From positions 1 through 64,000 of the forward strand of contig CAYMCQ010000001.1 of NCBI GenBank assembly GCA_964389025.1: a stretch of 64,000 nucleotides of DNA, read 5' to 3'. The notes beneath the pieces are model-generated. The model did no database searches. It was not told where the DNA came from and saw only the letters and a list, made by a program, of their open reading frames with translations. This document shows positions 42,758-52,755 of this stretch, in pieces. Source of the stretch: CAYMCQ01 sp964389025. Its GTDB lineage: Bacteria > Verrucomicrobiota > Verrucomicrobiia > Limisphaerales > CAYMCQ01. Made by a program: the position numbers and the translations under genes. How positions within the stretch are numbered: position 1 is the stretch's first letter; every line of letters begins with the position of its first letter.

Positions 42758-45307
42758 ATGATGAATCGTTTAACGCCACTCGCGCCCGTCATTTTGCTCA
42801 TCGCGCTGACTGGTAATTGCCTGTTCAGTTCCGCTGCGCCGGCCAGGGAAACAGCCGACTCAAAGCAGGCCGGAGAATTGACCAATCTCGAACTTTTCGC
42901 CCACACTGCTTCCGGCGCGGACACCAACAGGGTGCTTCGACTGCGCGGCGCGGACGCGCGGCAGCAATTGCTGGTCACCGCAAGCTTCAGCACCGGCGCT
43001 CTCCGGGATTACACCCGCGAAGTCAGCTTTGAAACCTCGCCGGCGGGAGTTATTCAAGTGAGCAAGACCGGGCGGGTGACGCCCTTGACGAATGGCACCA
43101 CCACAATCACAGCGAAAAGTTTGGATGGTTTGACGGCAACGCTCGCCATCACGGTCGAACAATTCAAGAATGTCCCATTGATCAATTTTCCCAACCAGAT
43201 CGTGCCGATTTTCACCAAGGCGGGCTGCAATGCCGGGAGTTGTCACGGCAAATCTAGCGGTCAAAACGGTTTCAAGCTTTCGCTGCTCGGTTTTGAACCG
43301 ACGGAGGATTTCGAACATCTGACCAAGGAAGCGCGCGGACGCCGCGTTTTTCCGGCGGCACCCGACCGCAGTCTGTTGTTGCAGAAAGCCACCGCCGCTT
43401 TGCCCCATGGCGGCGGAAAACGGTTGGACGCGGACTCCGATGATTACAAGCTGCTGCTTCGTTGGGTCGCGCAAGGGATGCCTTACGGCAAGGCGGCCGA
43501 CCCAACGGTGGCCCGGATCGAAGTGTTTCCGAAGGAGCGCACGATGCCATTGGACGGCGAGCAGCAACTGGTGGTCGTGGCCCATTACACCGACGGCACT
43601 ACCGAGGACGTGACACGAAGCGCTTTGTATGAACCGAACGACAAGAGCCTGGCCAAAACCGACGAAACCGGACTCGTAAAAGTTTTTGAACAGCCCGGCG
43701 ATGTGGCCGTGATGATCCGGTATCAAGCCAAGGTCGCCGTCTTTCGCGCCACGGTTCCGCTCGGCGCGCCGGTGGAGAATTCGCCGGTGGCGAAAAATTT
43801 CATTGATGAACTGGTCTTCAAAAAACTGAAAACCGTGGGCATGCCGCCTTCAGAAATTTGCGACGACTCCACCTTTGTCCGCCGGACGTGCGTTGACATC
43901 GCGGGACGATTGCCAACGGCAGAGGAAACCAAAAAATTTCTGGCCGACCAAGACCCGGGCAAACGCGCCAAATGGATCGAGACGCTGCTCGACAGCACGG
44001 ACTACGCGGATTACTTCGCCAACAAATGGAGCGCGCTGCTGCGAAACAAGCGCGGCGGGCCGACGCACACGCGCGGGACGTATGCCTTTTACGATTGGAT
44101 TCGCGACAGTTTGCTGGCCAACAAACCCTATGACCAGTTTGCGCGCGAGATCGTGGCGGCGTCGGGCGACCTCAGTCACAATCCGCCGGTGGCCTGGTAT
44201 CGCCAGGTCAAGGACCCCACCGCGCAACTCGAAGACACCGCGCAGCTTTTCCTCGGCACGAGACTTCAGTGCGCCCAGTGCCATCACCATCCATTTGAGA
44301 AGTGGAGCCAGCAGGATTATTACAGCTTTGCCGCTTTCTTTTCCCAGGTGGGCCGGAAAACAGGCGCACAACCGGGTGAGGAAATCATTTTTGCCAAGCG
44401 CGGAATGGCCTCGGCCACGAATAAAAAAACCAAGCAATCAGTCCCACCGGCGGGATTGGGCGATTCTCCTTTGAAGCTGTCCCCGGACGACGATCCGCGT
44501 CAGGCGCTGGCCGATTGGATGTCGAGCAAGGACAATCCATTTTTTGCCAAGGCGTTGGTCAACCGCTATTGGAAACATTTCTTCGGTCGTGGCCTGGTTG
44601 ATCCCGAAGATGACATGCGCGAAACCAACCCGGCCACTAATCCGGAGTTGCTCGATGCTCTCGCCAGGAATTTCGTTGCAAGCCGCTTCGACCTGAAGAA
44701 TCTCGTGCGAACCATTTGTAGCTCGCAAACCTACCAGCTCAGTTCACTGCCCAATAAGTTCAACGCGATGGATAAGCATTATTTTTCCCGCTATTATCCC
44801 AAACGTTTGACGGCGGAAGTGTTGTTGGACGCCGTGGATGAAGTGACCCGGGCAGAAAGCAAATTTGACGGCTTGCCGCCGGGGACGCGCGCGGTGCAAT
44901 TGCCCGACAACAGTTTCAACTCCAGTTCCTATTTTCTGGCGGTGTTTGGCCGGCCCGAATCTTCCAGTTCGTGCGAGTGTGAACGTTCGCAGGACGCCAG
45001 CATGGCGCAGAGCCTGCACCTCCTGAACTCCAAGGATGTGCAGGACAAGCTGACCAATCCCAAAGGTTGGGCCGCGATCCTGGCCGGCGGCACGCAACCG
45101 GACGACGAGAAAAACATCCGGGAGCTTTATCACACGGTTTACTCGCGTGCACCGGAGCCGAAGGAAATCCAACTGGCCCTGAATCACCTGGGCAAGCAGC
45201 CGAAGGACAAGGATGGAAAAGCCGATCCGAAACTGGGCCGCCAACAGGGTTACGAGGACATCATCTGGGCATTGATCAACACCAAGGAGTTTCTATTCAA
45301 CCACTAG
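42758..45307 (+). CDS. PSD1-like heme protein with Ig-like, DUF1549 and DUF1553 domains (second copy)
   Basis: 849 residues with a signal peptide. Residues about 55-135 form a bacterial Ig-like (BIG2) domain. A CNAGSCH heme-type motif in FTKAGCNAGSCHGKSSG has the wider C-x4-CH spacing usual for this subgroup. DUF1549 is marked by FVRRTCVDIAGRLPTAEE and an internal CAQCHHHPFEKWS adds a normal CxxCH heme site. DUF1553 follows (VNRYWKHFFGRGLVDPEDDMRETNP). It differs in domain layout from the PSD1 protein at 537-3641. Confidence 0.92.
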   Translation: MMNRLTPLAPVILLIALTGNCLFSSAAPARETADSKQAGELTNLELFAHTASGADTNRVLRLRGADARQQLLVTASFSTGALRDYTREVSFETSPAGVIQVSKTGRVTPLTNGTTTITAKSLDGLTATLAITVEQFKNVPLINFPNQIVPIFTKAGCNAGSCHGKSSGQNGFKLSLLGFEPTEDFEHLTKEARGRRVFPAAPDRSLLLQKATAALPHGGGKRLDADSDDYKLLLRWVAQGMPYGKAADPTVARIEVFPKERTMPLDGEQQLVVVAHYTDGTTEDVTRSALYEPNDKSLAKTDETGLVKVFEQPGDVAVMIRYQAKVAVFRATVPLGAPVENSPVAKNFIDELVFKKLKTVGMPPSEICDDSTFVRRTCVDIAGRLPTAEETKKFLADQDPGKRAKWIETLLDSTDYADYFANKWSALLRNKRGGPTHTRGTYAFYDWIRDSLLANKPYDQFAREIVAASGDLSHNPPVAWYRQVKDPTAQLEDTAQLFLGTRLQCAQCHHHPFEKWSQQDYYSFAAFFSQVGRKTGAQPGEEIIFAKRGMASATNKKTKQSVPPAGLGDSPLKLSPDDDPRQALADWMSSKDNPFFAKALVNRYWKHFFGRGLVDPEDDMRETNPATNPELLDALARNFVASRFDLKNLVRTICSSQTYQLSSLPNKFNAMDKHYFSRYYPKRLTAEVLLDAVDEVTRAESKFDGLPPGTRAVQLPDNSFNSSSYFLAVFGRPESSSSCECERSQDASMAQSLHLLNSKDVQDKLTNPKGWAAILAGGTQPDDEKNIRELYHTVYSRAPEPKEIQLALNHLGKQPKDKDGKADPKLGRQQGYEDIIWALINTKEFLFNH

Positions 45308-45390
45308 CTGGCTGTTTTGGGAGCAAGCCGAAATCATCTTTCGCATCATCCTTTGCCCTGACCTCCGGCGTTGTGGTAGCATTTCACCGC

Positions 45391-48114
45391 GTGAGCCGAT
45401 TGATTCAGTCATTTTGCATTTTGGGGTTGTTCATAGGCAATGTGTCGCTTCTAGCCGAATTGCCCGTAGTGCGTTTGTTCACGGTGTTTCCACCCGGTGG
45501 CAAGGCTGGCAGCCAATTTGAGATCAGTCTTACCGGTGCTGATCTGGATGAAGCCAACCAGCTCCATTTTTCGCACCCCGGCATCACTGCCAGACAAAAG
45601 GTGGGGGAAACCAACGGCCTGCCGGAAGCCAACAAGTTTCTCGTCACTATCGCCGCCAACGCGCCGCCGGGAGTTTATGAAGCGCGGGTGGTCGGGCGCT
45701 TCGGTATTTCCAACCCGCGCGCGTTTGTCATCGGTGATTTGCCGGAAAGCCTTGCGCCGACCACGAACAAGACGCCGGCCAGCGCCATGACGATTTCGCT
45801 GGGAACAATCGTCAACGGCCACTCCCACGCTGACGCGGTCGCTTACTTCAAGTTCACCGCCAGGAAAGGGCAAAGAATTCTGATCGCGTGCAAGGCCAAT
45901 GAAATTGATTCGCGGATGGACGCCGCGATGACATTGTATGACGCCGCCGGGAAGGAACTCGAACGCATCCGAAACAGCGGCTTGCTGGATTTCACGCCGC
46001 CAGCCGACGGCGAGTTCCTGCTCAAGGTTCATGATTTCCTCTTTCGCGGCGGCGGAGAATATTTTTACCGGCTCGCCGTCGGCATGGGACCGCACCTTGA
46101 TTTTATTCTGCCGCCTTCGGGAATGCCCGGCACGAGAGGCAGGTATTCGCTCTACGGACGAAATCTGCCGGGTGGCGCTCCAGCCAAAGATGTGACCATC
46201 GAAGGGAAGCCGCTGGACCGCCTGGAGGTCGAAATTGAAATGCCTAGTGACCCGGCGGTGCCACGGCAACTCAGTTCCCTGCTGAAACCTTCGGATGCCA
46301 CGCTCGACGCTTTTGAATACCACCTCAGCACGCCGCAGGGAGTATCGAATCCAGTATTGCTCAGTTTTGCCACGGGGCCGGTCGTGCCCGAGCAACAGCC
46401 GAACGACCAACCAGCCCAAGCGCAGAAAATTTCTCCGCCCTGCGAGTATGTCGGCCAGTTGTATCCGCAAGGCGACCGGGATTGGGTGACCTTCGAAGCC
46501 AAGAAAGGCGACGTGTATTGGGTGGAAGTTTTTTCCCAACGCATCGGTCAACCGACGGATCCGTTTGTGCTCATCCAGCGCGTCACGAAAAATGAAAAGG
46601 GCGAGGAACAGGTTTCCGACATCAAGGAACTCCATGACACGGACAGCAACATCGGCGGCGCGGAATATAAAACTGCCACGCGCGATCCCTCCGGTCGCTT
46701 TGAGGTTGCGGAAACCGGCGCGTATCGGATTGAAGTTCGCGACCTCTTCAATCGTTTCCATTCCGATCCACGTCTGGTCTATCGCCTGTCTATCCGCAAG
46801 GAAAACCCAGACTTCCGGCTCGTGGCTGCGGTGCAACCACCGCCTTCGCCAAACAAAGATGCAAAGGAAGCCTTGGTCTGGACTCCTTTGTTGCGACGCG
46901 GTGAAACCATGCCGATCAAGGTGATGGCGTTTCGCCGCGACAACTTTGACGGTGACATTGAACTCAAAGTTGAAAACCTCCCGGCTGGCGTCACTTGTAA
47001 CGAAGCGAAGATCGAAAAGGAGAAAAGCTCTACCTTGCTCATGTTGACGGCGGCCGAGAACGCCGCCGGCTGGGTCGGGCTGATCAAGGTCGTGGGGAAA
47101 GCCAGAATCGGCGACGCGGATGTCGTGCGCGAAGCGCGCGGCGGCGCCGTGAACTGGACGGTGGCCGACTACAACAACGAAGCCATCCAATCGCGGTTGG
47201 CGCGGGATTTTGTGTTGGCAGCGAGCGGAGTCGAATCCGCCCCCATCTCGATTGAGCCGGGCGAGAACAAGCTTTGGGAAACCTCGGTGGCGGGAAAATT
47301 ACATATCCCCCTCAAGCTCATCCGCCGCGCCGAGTTCAATGCGAACCTGAAACTGAAAGCCGCGGGAATTCCGGCGCTCGACAACTTGAAAGAAATCGAA
47401 GTTGACGGAAAGGCCACCAACGCGACCGTGGAGCTTGATCTCACGAAACACACGATTCCAGCGGGAACCTACAGTTTCTATCTGCAAACCCAGACTCCCG
47501 GCAAATACCGCAACAATCCCGAAGCCGCCAAAGCCGCGGAGGAGGCTCTCAAGCAAGCCGAAAAGTTGGTTGCTGATCTGACCGCGTCTATCAAGACGGC
47601 GCCGGAAGTCAAGCAAGCCGCCATCAAGACAGCAACCGACTCCGCTGCCAAAGCCAAAGCAGCGTCCGAAGCAGTCGCCGGACCCGCCAAAGCCGCAGCG
47701 GAAGCTGAAGCGCTTGCGAGAACTGCCGCCGCGAAACTGGCCGCCGCAAAAACCGCGCTGGAACAGAAGCCCGACGACAAGGAATTGCTTGCTGCCAAGG
47801 AAACCGCCGCAAAAACCGCCGAAGAAGCTGAATCAAAATCCAAGGCCGCGCTTGAAGCGAAGGCTGTTGCCGAAAAAGCGGCATCGGAAGCTCAGGCCAA
47901 GGCCAAAGCAGATGCCGAGGCGCAGATCGCTGCGGAAAAGGCCGAGGCCGAAGCGCCCGCCAAACTCAAAGACGCCGAAAAGAATAAAGAACTGGCCGCG
48001 AACCGCGTGAAGGAAACGGCCAAGACGGCTGAACCCCGCGATGTGACCGTCACCGTTTACTCGGCGCCCATCAATTTGAAGATTACGCCGACGTTGGCCA
48101 CACCCGCAAAATGA
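45391..48114 (+). CDS. Secreted PPC-domain protein with a long Ala/Lys/Glu coiled coil
   Basis: About 907 residues from a GTG at 45391, chosen because it lies just after the previous stop and starts a signal peptide (SRLIQSFCILGLFIGNVSLLAE). Pre-peptidase C-terminal type sandwich domains follow (VAYFKFTARKGQRILIACKAN, and a second near DRDWVTFEAKKGDVYWVEV). From about residue 710 to 890 the protein is Ala, Lys and Glu-rich with coiled-coil spacing (AAKAKAASEAVAGPAKAAAE). It returns to a beta segment (DVTVTVYSAPINLKITP) at the end. The role is presumably extracellular binding. Confidence 0.85.
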   Translation: MSRLIQSFCILGLFIGNVSLLAELPVVRLFTVFPPGGKAGSQFEISLTGADLDEANQLHFSHPGITARQKVGETNGLPEANKFLVTIAANAPPGVYEARVVGRFGISNPRAFVIGDLPESLAPTTNKTPASAMTISLGTIVNGHSHADAVAYFKFTARKGQRILIACKANEIDSRMDAAMTLYDAAGKELERIRNSGLLDFTPPADGEFLLKVHDFLFRGGGEYFYRLAVGMGPHLDFILPPSGMPGTRGRYSLYGRNLPGGAPAKDVTIEGKPLDRLEVEIEMPSDPAVPRQLSSLLKPSDATLDAFEYHLSTPQGVSNPVLLSFATGPVVPEQQPNDQPAQAQKISPPCEYVGQLYPQGDRDWVTFEAKKGDVYWVEVFSQRIGQPTDPFVLIQRVTKNEKGEEQVSDIKELHDTDSNIGGAEYKTATRDPSGRFEVAETGAYRIEVRDLFNRFHSDPRLVYRLSIRKENPDFRLVAAVQPPPSPNKDAKEALVWTPLLRRGETMPIKVMAFRRDNFDGDIELKVENLPAGVTCNEAKIEKEKSSTLLMLTAAENAAGWVGLIKVVGKARIGDADVVREARGGAVNWTVADYNNEAIQSRLARDFVLAASGVESAPISIEPGENKLWETSVAGKLHIPLKLIRRAEFNANLKLKAAGIPALDNLKEIEVDGKATNATVELDLTKHTIPAGTYSFYLQTQTPGKYRNNPEAAKAAEEALKQAEKLVADLTASIKTAPEVKQAAIKTATDSAAKAKAASEAVAGPAKAAAEAEALARTAAAKLAAAKTALEQKPDDKELLAAKETAAKTAEEAESKSKAALEAKAVAEKAASEAQAKAKADAEAQIAAEKAEAEAPAKLKDAEKNKELAANRVKETAKTAEPRDVTVTVYSAPINLKITPTLATPAK

Positions 48115-48148
48115 TTCTCTCCGGTTTCATCACCTCGCGATTGCGCTC

Positions 48149-51100
48149 ATGACACGAATTAGAAAAACCCTGCTCGCCCTAGCGGTCATTGGACTCTTTC
48201 CTGGTCCGTTCCGCCTGCCTGCTGAGGACAAACCTCCGGAGGACGCACAGCGCAAACCCATCGCCATCGCGAAGATCAATCGCAAGACGCCTGTTGATTT
48301 TGAAAAGGAAATTTTACCAATCCTCAAGAACAACTGCCTGGCGTGTCACAACAAGACCACCACCAAAGCCGGGCTGATTCTCGAAACTCCACAGGACATC
48401 ATCAACGGGGGTGAATCCGGCAAAGCAATTATCCCCAAACGCAGCGGCGACAGCCTGCTGCTGAAAGTCGCCGCGCACCAGGTGAAACCCCTGATGCCGC
48501 CCAAAAACAACAAGGTCGAAGCCTCGAACCTGACGCCGGACGAGTTGGGCCTCATCAAGCTGTGGATTGATCAGGGCGCCAAAGGAGTAGTTCATGGCAC
48601 AGGACCGATTGTCTGGCAGCCGTTGCCAGCTGGGTTGAACCCCATCTACGCAGTGGCGTTGACTTCAGATGGCCAATTCGCCGCGTGCGGTCGTGCCAAC
48701 CAGATTTTCATTTATCACATCCCCTCCAAGCAACTTGTCACCCGATTGACCGACCCGCAACTACTCAAAACCGGCCTCTACGGCCAGCCCGGCGTGGCGC
48801 ACCGCGACATGGTTCATTCGCTGGCGTTCAATCCGGACGGCGACTTGCTGGCCTCCGGCGGCTATCGCGAAGTCAAAGTCTGGCGACGCCCAAAGGACGT
48901 TCAGAAGTTCAAGCTCCCCGCAATCGCCCGCAAGGCCGTGCTCGCGGTGGCGGTCAGCCTTGATGGAAAATGGCTGGCCACTGGCGGTGACGACGGCAGC
49001 CTCCGGTTGTGGAACCCGGCCACGGGCAAGTCCGTCAGAAAACTTTCCGGTCACAAGCGCGCGGTGAATGGTCTGAGTTTTTCGCCTGACGGCAGCAAGC
49101 TCGTTTCCGGTTCGGCGGACAAAACGATTCGCGTTTGGGACATTGCCAAAGGCAAAACTCTTTGCCAGGCCCAGACTGCGGCGGAAGTCAACGCAGTAAC
49201 CTGGATTGCTGACGGCAATCAAATCGCTTCGGGCGGCGCGGATTACCTGATCCGTGTCTGGTATGTGGACGTGGCCAAAAAGGAACTCGCTGCGCTCAAG
49301 GAAATCAAGGGACATGAAGGGCCGGTAACGTCACTGGCCGCGCTTGCGCCGAACGGCGCACAAGTCATCTCCGGCAGCGGCGATGGCACCATCCGCCAGT
49401 GGAACATTGAGGATGGCCAGTTGATTCGTAAAATGAAACACGGCGGTCCGGTAGCATCCGTGGCCGTGCGCAACGACGGCAAACGGTTCGCTTCCGCTGG
49501 CCTGAACAACATCGCCAAACTTTGGGATGCCGAGGGAAGGGAAATCGCGGAGTTAAGAGGCGACCGTTACGCCCGAGAATTGCAGGCTGCCAGGGAACGT
49601 GAATTGAATTTCGCAAACAGTGAAGTGAGTTATCGGAAGTCCGCGTTTCAGACCGCGACGAATAATCACAACACTCAACTCGAGCGGGTGAAGAAAGCAA
49701 CTGAAGCTCTGGCGGCGGCGGAAAAAACCTACGGCGAAAAGAAGACAAACGCGGTGAATGCCACGGAAGCCAAAGCCGCGGCGGAGAAATCGCTTGCTGA
49801 ATTTGCTGAAGTCAAGAAAGCCACCGACGCTCACGAAGCCGCTGAGAAAACCTCGACGCAGGCCGCTGCCGAACTACAGACCGCCAGGGAGAAGCCGTCG
49901 CCGGACAAAGCGCTCGTTGACAGGTTGGTTGCTGAAGCTGACGCGAGGGCGAAAACTGCCGCCGAGGCCAAGGCCGCTCTCGACAAGCAGCCAGCCGACG
50001 CGAAGGAGAAATTCAAATTGGCAAAGGACAAATTCAACACCGCGAGCAAAGCTCTCACGGACGCGGAAGCGGAATTGAAAAAGGCCGGGTTGCCAAAATC
50101 CAACGCCGAGCACGAGCTTCAACTTGCGACCAAAGCCGCCGCAAAGACTGAGGAAGCTATGACCGCGGCCAAAAGCGCAATTCAATTGGCAGAGGAATTT
50201 CAAAAAAAATCAGACAACGAAGTTCAGGTGGCCAAACAATCTTCCACCGAATCCGAAAAACCGATTCGGATGATCACCTTCTCGCCTGACAATCTCCTCC
50301 TGGCGACGGCAGGAGATGACCGGGAAATTCATACCTGGAACGCTGATACCGGTGCCGCCATAGAAACATTCCGAGGGCACAAAGCTCCAGTCTTTGGCGT
50401 CGCGTTTGCAGGCAATGGGACGCTGGTGTCCGGCGCGGCGGACCGCAGCGCGGTGGTTTGGGATTTGAACGCCGACTGGACTCTCGAACGAACCATCGGC
50501 ACCGGCGATGCCTCATCGCCCATCAGCGACCGGGTCAACGCCGTCCGATTCAGTCCCGATGGCAAACGATTGGCGACCGGCGGCGGCGAGCCGACGCGCG
50601 GCGGTGACATTAAAATCTGGCAGGTTGCCGACGGGAAGCCGACGCAATCGTTCACCAACGTGCACAGTGATGCAGTGTTCGGTCTCGATTTTTCAGCCGA
50701 TGGAAAGTATCTGGCCTCCAGCGCGGCGGACAAATTTGTCAGGGTTTTGGATCTTGCCACCGGCAAAGTGGTCAAAACGTTCGAGGGCCACACGCATCAC
50801 GTGCTCGGCGTCAGTTGGAAACGGGACGGCCGGACCCTCGCCAGTGCCGGCGCGGATAACGTGATCAAGGTGTGGGACTTTGTGACCGGTGAGCGCAAGA
50901 AAACCATTGAAGGATTCGGCAAGGAAGTGACCTCGATCAATTTCATCGGAATCACAGATCAAACACTGGCTTCCTCCGGCGACGACCAGATTCGAACGGT
51001 CAGCGACAGTGGCGAGAAAATCCGTTCCTTTGAAGGCGCAACCAATTTCATCAACTCGGCCTCGATCACGCCCGACGGCAAAGTCGTCATCGCCGGTGGT

Positions 51101-51178
51101 CATGACAGTATTCTGCGCGTTTGGGATGGCACCAATGCGGAGGTCATGGCCACGTTTGCCCCACCCCGAGCCAAATAG
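48149..51178 (+). CDS. Cytochrome c (PSD1-type) plus double WD40 propeller with inserted coiled coil
   Basis: 1009 residues. After a signal peptide, a heme c motif CLACH lies in ILKNNCLACHNKTTTKAG. WD40 blades follow, about 170-470 (LRLWNPATGKSVRKLSGHKRAV, IRVWDIAKGKTL). A roughly 230-residue Ala/Lys/Glu coiled coil spans about 475-705, and WD40 blades resume to the end (LLATAGDDREIHTWNADTGAAIETF). The heme domain plus propeller is common in PSD1/DUF1501 units; the coiled coil between two propeller halves is not. It closes the four-gene unit, 34 bases after the PPC gene. Confidence 0.9.
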   Translation: MTRIRKTLLALAVIGLFPGPFRLPAEDKPPEDAQRKPIAIAKINRKTPVDFEKEILPILKNNCLACHNKTTTKAGLILETPQDIINGGESGKAIIPKRSGDSLLLKVAAHQVKPLMPPKNNKVEASNLTPDELGLIKLWIDQGAKGVVHGTGPIVWQPLPAGLNPIYAVALTSDGQFAACGRANQIFIYHIPSKQLVTRLTDPQLLKTGLYGQPGVAHRDMVHSLAFNPDGDLLASGGYREVKVWRRPKDVQKFKLPAIARKAVLAVAVSLDGKWLATGGDDGSLRLWNPATGKSVRKLSGHKRAVNGLSFSPDGSKLVSGSADKTIRVWDIAKGKTLCQAQTAAEVNAVTWIADGNQIASGGADYLIRVWYVDVAKKELAALKEIKGHEGPVTSLAALAPNGAQVISGSGDGTIRQWNIEDGQLIRKMKHGGPVASVAVRNDGKRFASAGLNNIAKLWDAEGREIAELRGDRYARELQAARERELNFANSEVSYRKSAFQTATNNHNTQLERVKKATEALAAAEKTYGEKKTNAVNATEAKAAAEKSLAEFAEVKKATDAHEAAEKTSTQAAAELQTAREKPSPDKALVDRLVAEADARAKTAAEAKAALDKQPADAKEKFKLAKDKFNTASKALTDAEAELKKAGLPKSNAEHELQLATKAAAKTEEAMTAAKSAIQLAEEFQKKSDNEVQVAKQSSTESEKPIRMITFSPDNLLLATAGDDREIHTWNADTGAAIETFRGHKAPVFGVAFAGNGTLVSGAADRSAVVWDLNADWTLERTIGTGDASSPISDRVNAVRFSPDGKRLATGGGEPTRGGDIKIWQVADGKPTQSFTNVHSDAVFGLDFSADGKYLASSAADKFVRVLDLATGKVVKTFEGHTHHVLGVSWKRDGRTLASAGADNVIKVWDFVTGERKKTIEGFGKEVTSINFIGITDQTLASSGDDQIRTVSDSGEKIRSFEGATNFINSASITPDGKVVIAGGHDSILRVWDGTNAEVMATFAPPRAK

Positions 51179-51188
51179 TATCAGAACT

Positions 51189-51212
51189 TGGAGGCGGAGG
51201 TCGGAATCGAAC
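51189..51212. other. Left attachment-site-like repeat (tRNA 3'-end-like), attL
   Basis: 24 bases identical to 61480-61503. On the - strand the sequence begins GTTCGATTCCGACC and ends GCCTCCA, i.e. the T-loop to CCA end of a tRNA. The bases to the right do not complete a tRNA, so this is only the 3' tip left after integration. Confidence 0.7.
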
Positions 51213-51389
51213 GAGGAAGCCTTACCGTTCCGAGCCTGACACACTCTGTTTCAAGGCGAATTCTAGTCCTGCTTTACAAGGGTTCAAGCAACTTTTTCCA
51301 TCGCTCGTTCAACGCTGCATATTGCACAGTTACTGCCTCCAAAATGCTCGTTAGGTGTAGAATTAGGTGAAACTTAATGCGCTCATTCC

Positions 51390-52010
51390 TCAACGCTTTT
51401 TTGATTTCGATTGAGCTTTTTCCTTTTCCCTTTGCACAAGCGGCGCTCGTGAACCTGCTTCAAGAGTTTTCGCCTTTGCACCATCTACGAGAACTGATGG
51501 CCGTGAAGGCGGGCCGTTCAGGTCGTTCGCTCCGATGTCGCTTGCCCGTTGTATAAGCGCGTTGTAAGCCGCCATGTCCAGCCCTGCTGTTTTCTTCGTG
51601 AAATGCTTCTTGATCACACGATATGGGTTGAGCACGACCGCGTAACTCAATTCTCCTTCCGGCCCTGGCTGGGTCTCAATAAACCCAAGAGTTTTCAAAA
51701 TCTTCATCCGTTCCGACCAAGTTTGCTCGGCGCGCTGTCCTGAAAAGCCTGCATGGAAGGCCATTTCACGCGGTTTCAGATTAACAATAGACTCGTCAAA
51801 CATGCGGCACCACAGTTCAAGATAAACAGCCGATACGGGTTTGTTCTTTGAAAGCCTGTCCATTAGCGACAACAGTAAAGGCATTGCTCTCGGAATAGTT
51901 GTGAAACCGGCACTTCGTTTGCGATGCCACAACTCAAGTTCACCGATGTGCGGGAATAACTGCTTCCTAAGCGCGATTCGTTTTTCGCCTATCTTTTCAT
52001 TGCGGATCAT
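51390..52010 (-). CDS. Hypothetical island protein, winged-helix-like
   Basis: 206 residues, not assigned. It begins with a charged segment (RNEKIGEKRIALRKQLFP). The middle reads like a winged-helix domain (REMAFHAGFSGQRAEQTW, then KILKTLGFIETQPG and SYAVVLNPYRVIKKH, a wing-and-strand pattern). The tail is basic (KEKAQSKSKKR). Such proteins recur on integrated elements of this phylum and could be replication or transfer regulators. It is the promoter-distal gene of the island's - strand block, nearest attL. Confidence 0.6.
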   Translation of the reverse strand: MIRNEKIGEKRIALRKQLFPHIGELELWHRKRSAGFTTIPRAMPLLLSLMDRLSKNKPVSAVYLELWCRMFDESIVNLKPREMAFHAGFSGQRAEQTWSERMKILKTLGFIETQPGPEGELSYAVVLNPYRVIKKHFTKKTAGLDMAAYNALIQRASDIGANDLNGPPSRPSVLVDGAKAKTLEAGSRAPLVQREKEKAQSKSKKR

Positions 52011-52034
52011 ATGTTTTATCGTAGATTTTTTGGC

Positions 52035-52115
52035 GGGCCGAGGTTTGGACCCTCGGCCCTACAAACTAATTTTTCGGGGGTGCGGGTTGAGTAGGTTTGG
52101 ACCCTGCCTACCCGC
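52035..52115. repeat. Paired hairpins sharing a loop motif, possible replication or termination structures
   Basis: A perfect 8-bp stem (GGGCCGAG / CTCGGCCC) lies at 52035-52059, and a bulged stem (GCGGGT / ACCCGC) at 52082-52115. Both loops contain the same 13-mer AGGTTTGGACCCT (52041-52053 and 52093-52105). They lie in the 396-base gap 52011-52406, which holds no gene. Confidence 0.5.
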
Positions 52116-52340
52116 GCCTTTCAGTTTGCATGGATATCGTAACTTTGAATGACGATATTTCAACGATTCATTCCACGCTGCTCGCAGTTACAAGGCAAGT
52201 TTGTCGAAGGCAGATTTTGAACCTGCCAGTTGTTTTGAGGATTTCTCGAGCTTTGAGTTGCAGCAAATGTGCGCACCAGGATTCCGTATGAGTAATGTTC
52301 ACAGTGCTTTCCGCAAATGCAGTGGTGCTCCGTGTTTCAT

Positions 52341-52370
52341 AGTGCTCCCTAGTGCTCCCAAGTGCTCCTA
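52341..52370. repeat. Iteron-like 10-bp tandem repeats
   Basis: Three adjacent 10-mers AGTGCTCCC(T/A) in phase, with a degenerate fourth (GGTGCTCCG) at 52324. They are 37 bases downstream of the 115-residue gene on the Rep side of the island, and resemble initiator-binding iterons in layout. Confidence 0.5.
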
Positions 52371-52406
52371 TGTTCTCATGTTCTGCTAGTTCCTGTCTGA
52401 ATTAGT

Positions 52407-52754
52407 TTAAACATGGCAAGTTTGAAGGCGCTCGCGTTTGTTACGCCAGTGTTTTGAAATCTCTTTCGTGGCCTTGTGCAGCCAATCTTGGTCAATCGCA
52501 AGCCGAATCATTTCGACGGCAGCAAACCATTTAGGCGCGTTGGGAGCCGGATCACCCAGCGGCGTGAGCTTGCCCACGGCCATCAAAATCTGAATGTCAT
52601 GCTCCGCGAAGCCAAGCAGTTTCGCCGTCGCCGACACGTCGAGACGGGCAGGCAAATCTTTCGCCGCCCAGGTCGTCATCGCGACCTGTATCGCATCGTC
52701 AGTCATATTTCCATTCCAGTTCATTTCATCAGGGCAGAGTTCATCTTCAAGCAA
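52407..52754 (-). CDS. Helix-turn-helix / excisionase-like small protein
   Basis: 115 residues; ATGs at 52724 and 52706 are also possible starts. The core SATAKLLGFAEHDIQILMAVGKLTPLGDPAP is the recognition-helix pattern of MerR/excisionase-like proteins, followed by KWFAAVEMIRLAIDQDWLHKATK. I know similar proteins as frequent companions of mobile elements in Verrucomicrobia. A role as excisionase or regulator of the island is inferred. A strong hairpin (52756-52794) sits directly before the start. Confidence 0.68.
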   Translation of the reverse strand: MLEDELCPDEMNWNGNMTDDAIQVAMTTWAAKDLPARLDVSATAKLLGFAEHDIQILMAVGKLTPLGDPAPNAPKWFAAVEMIRLAIDQDWLHKATKEISKHWRNKRERLQTCHV

Positions 52755-52755
52755 T

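Noticed and set aside
45451..47190. 579-codon open frame on the - strand
   Set aside because: Opposite-strand shadow of the PPC-domain gene, which has clear domains.
51189..51290. Intact tRNA at the left attachment repeat
   Set aside because: Only the T-loop-to-CCA part is present; no acceptor 5' strand or T-stem partner can be placed to the right.
52341..52370. CRISPR array
   Set aside because: 10-bp units without spacers; they are tandem iteron-like repeats.
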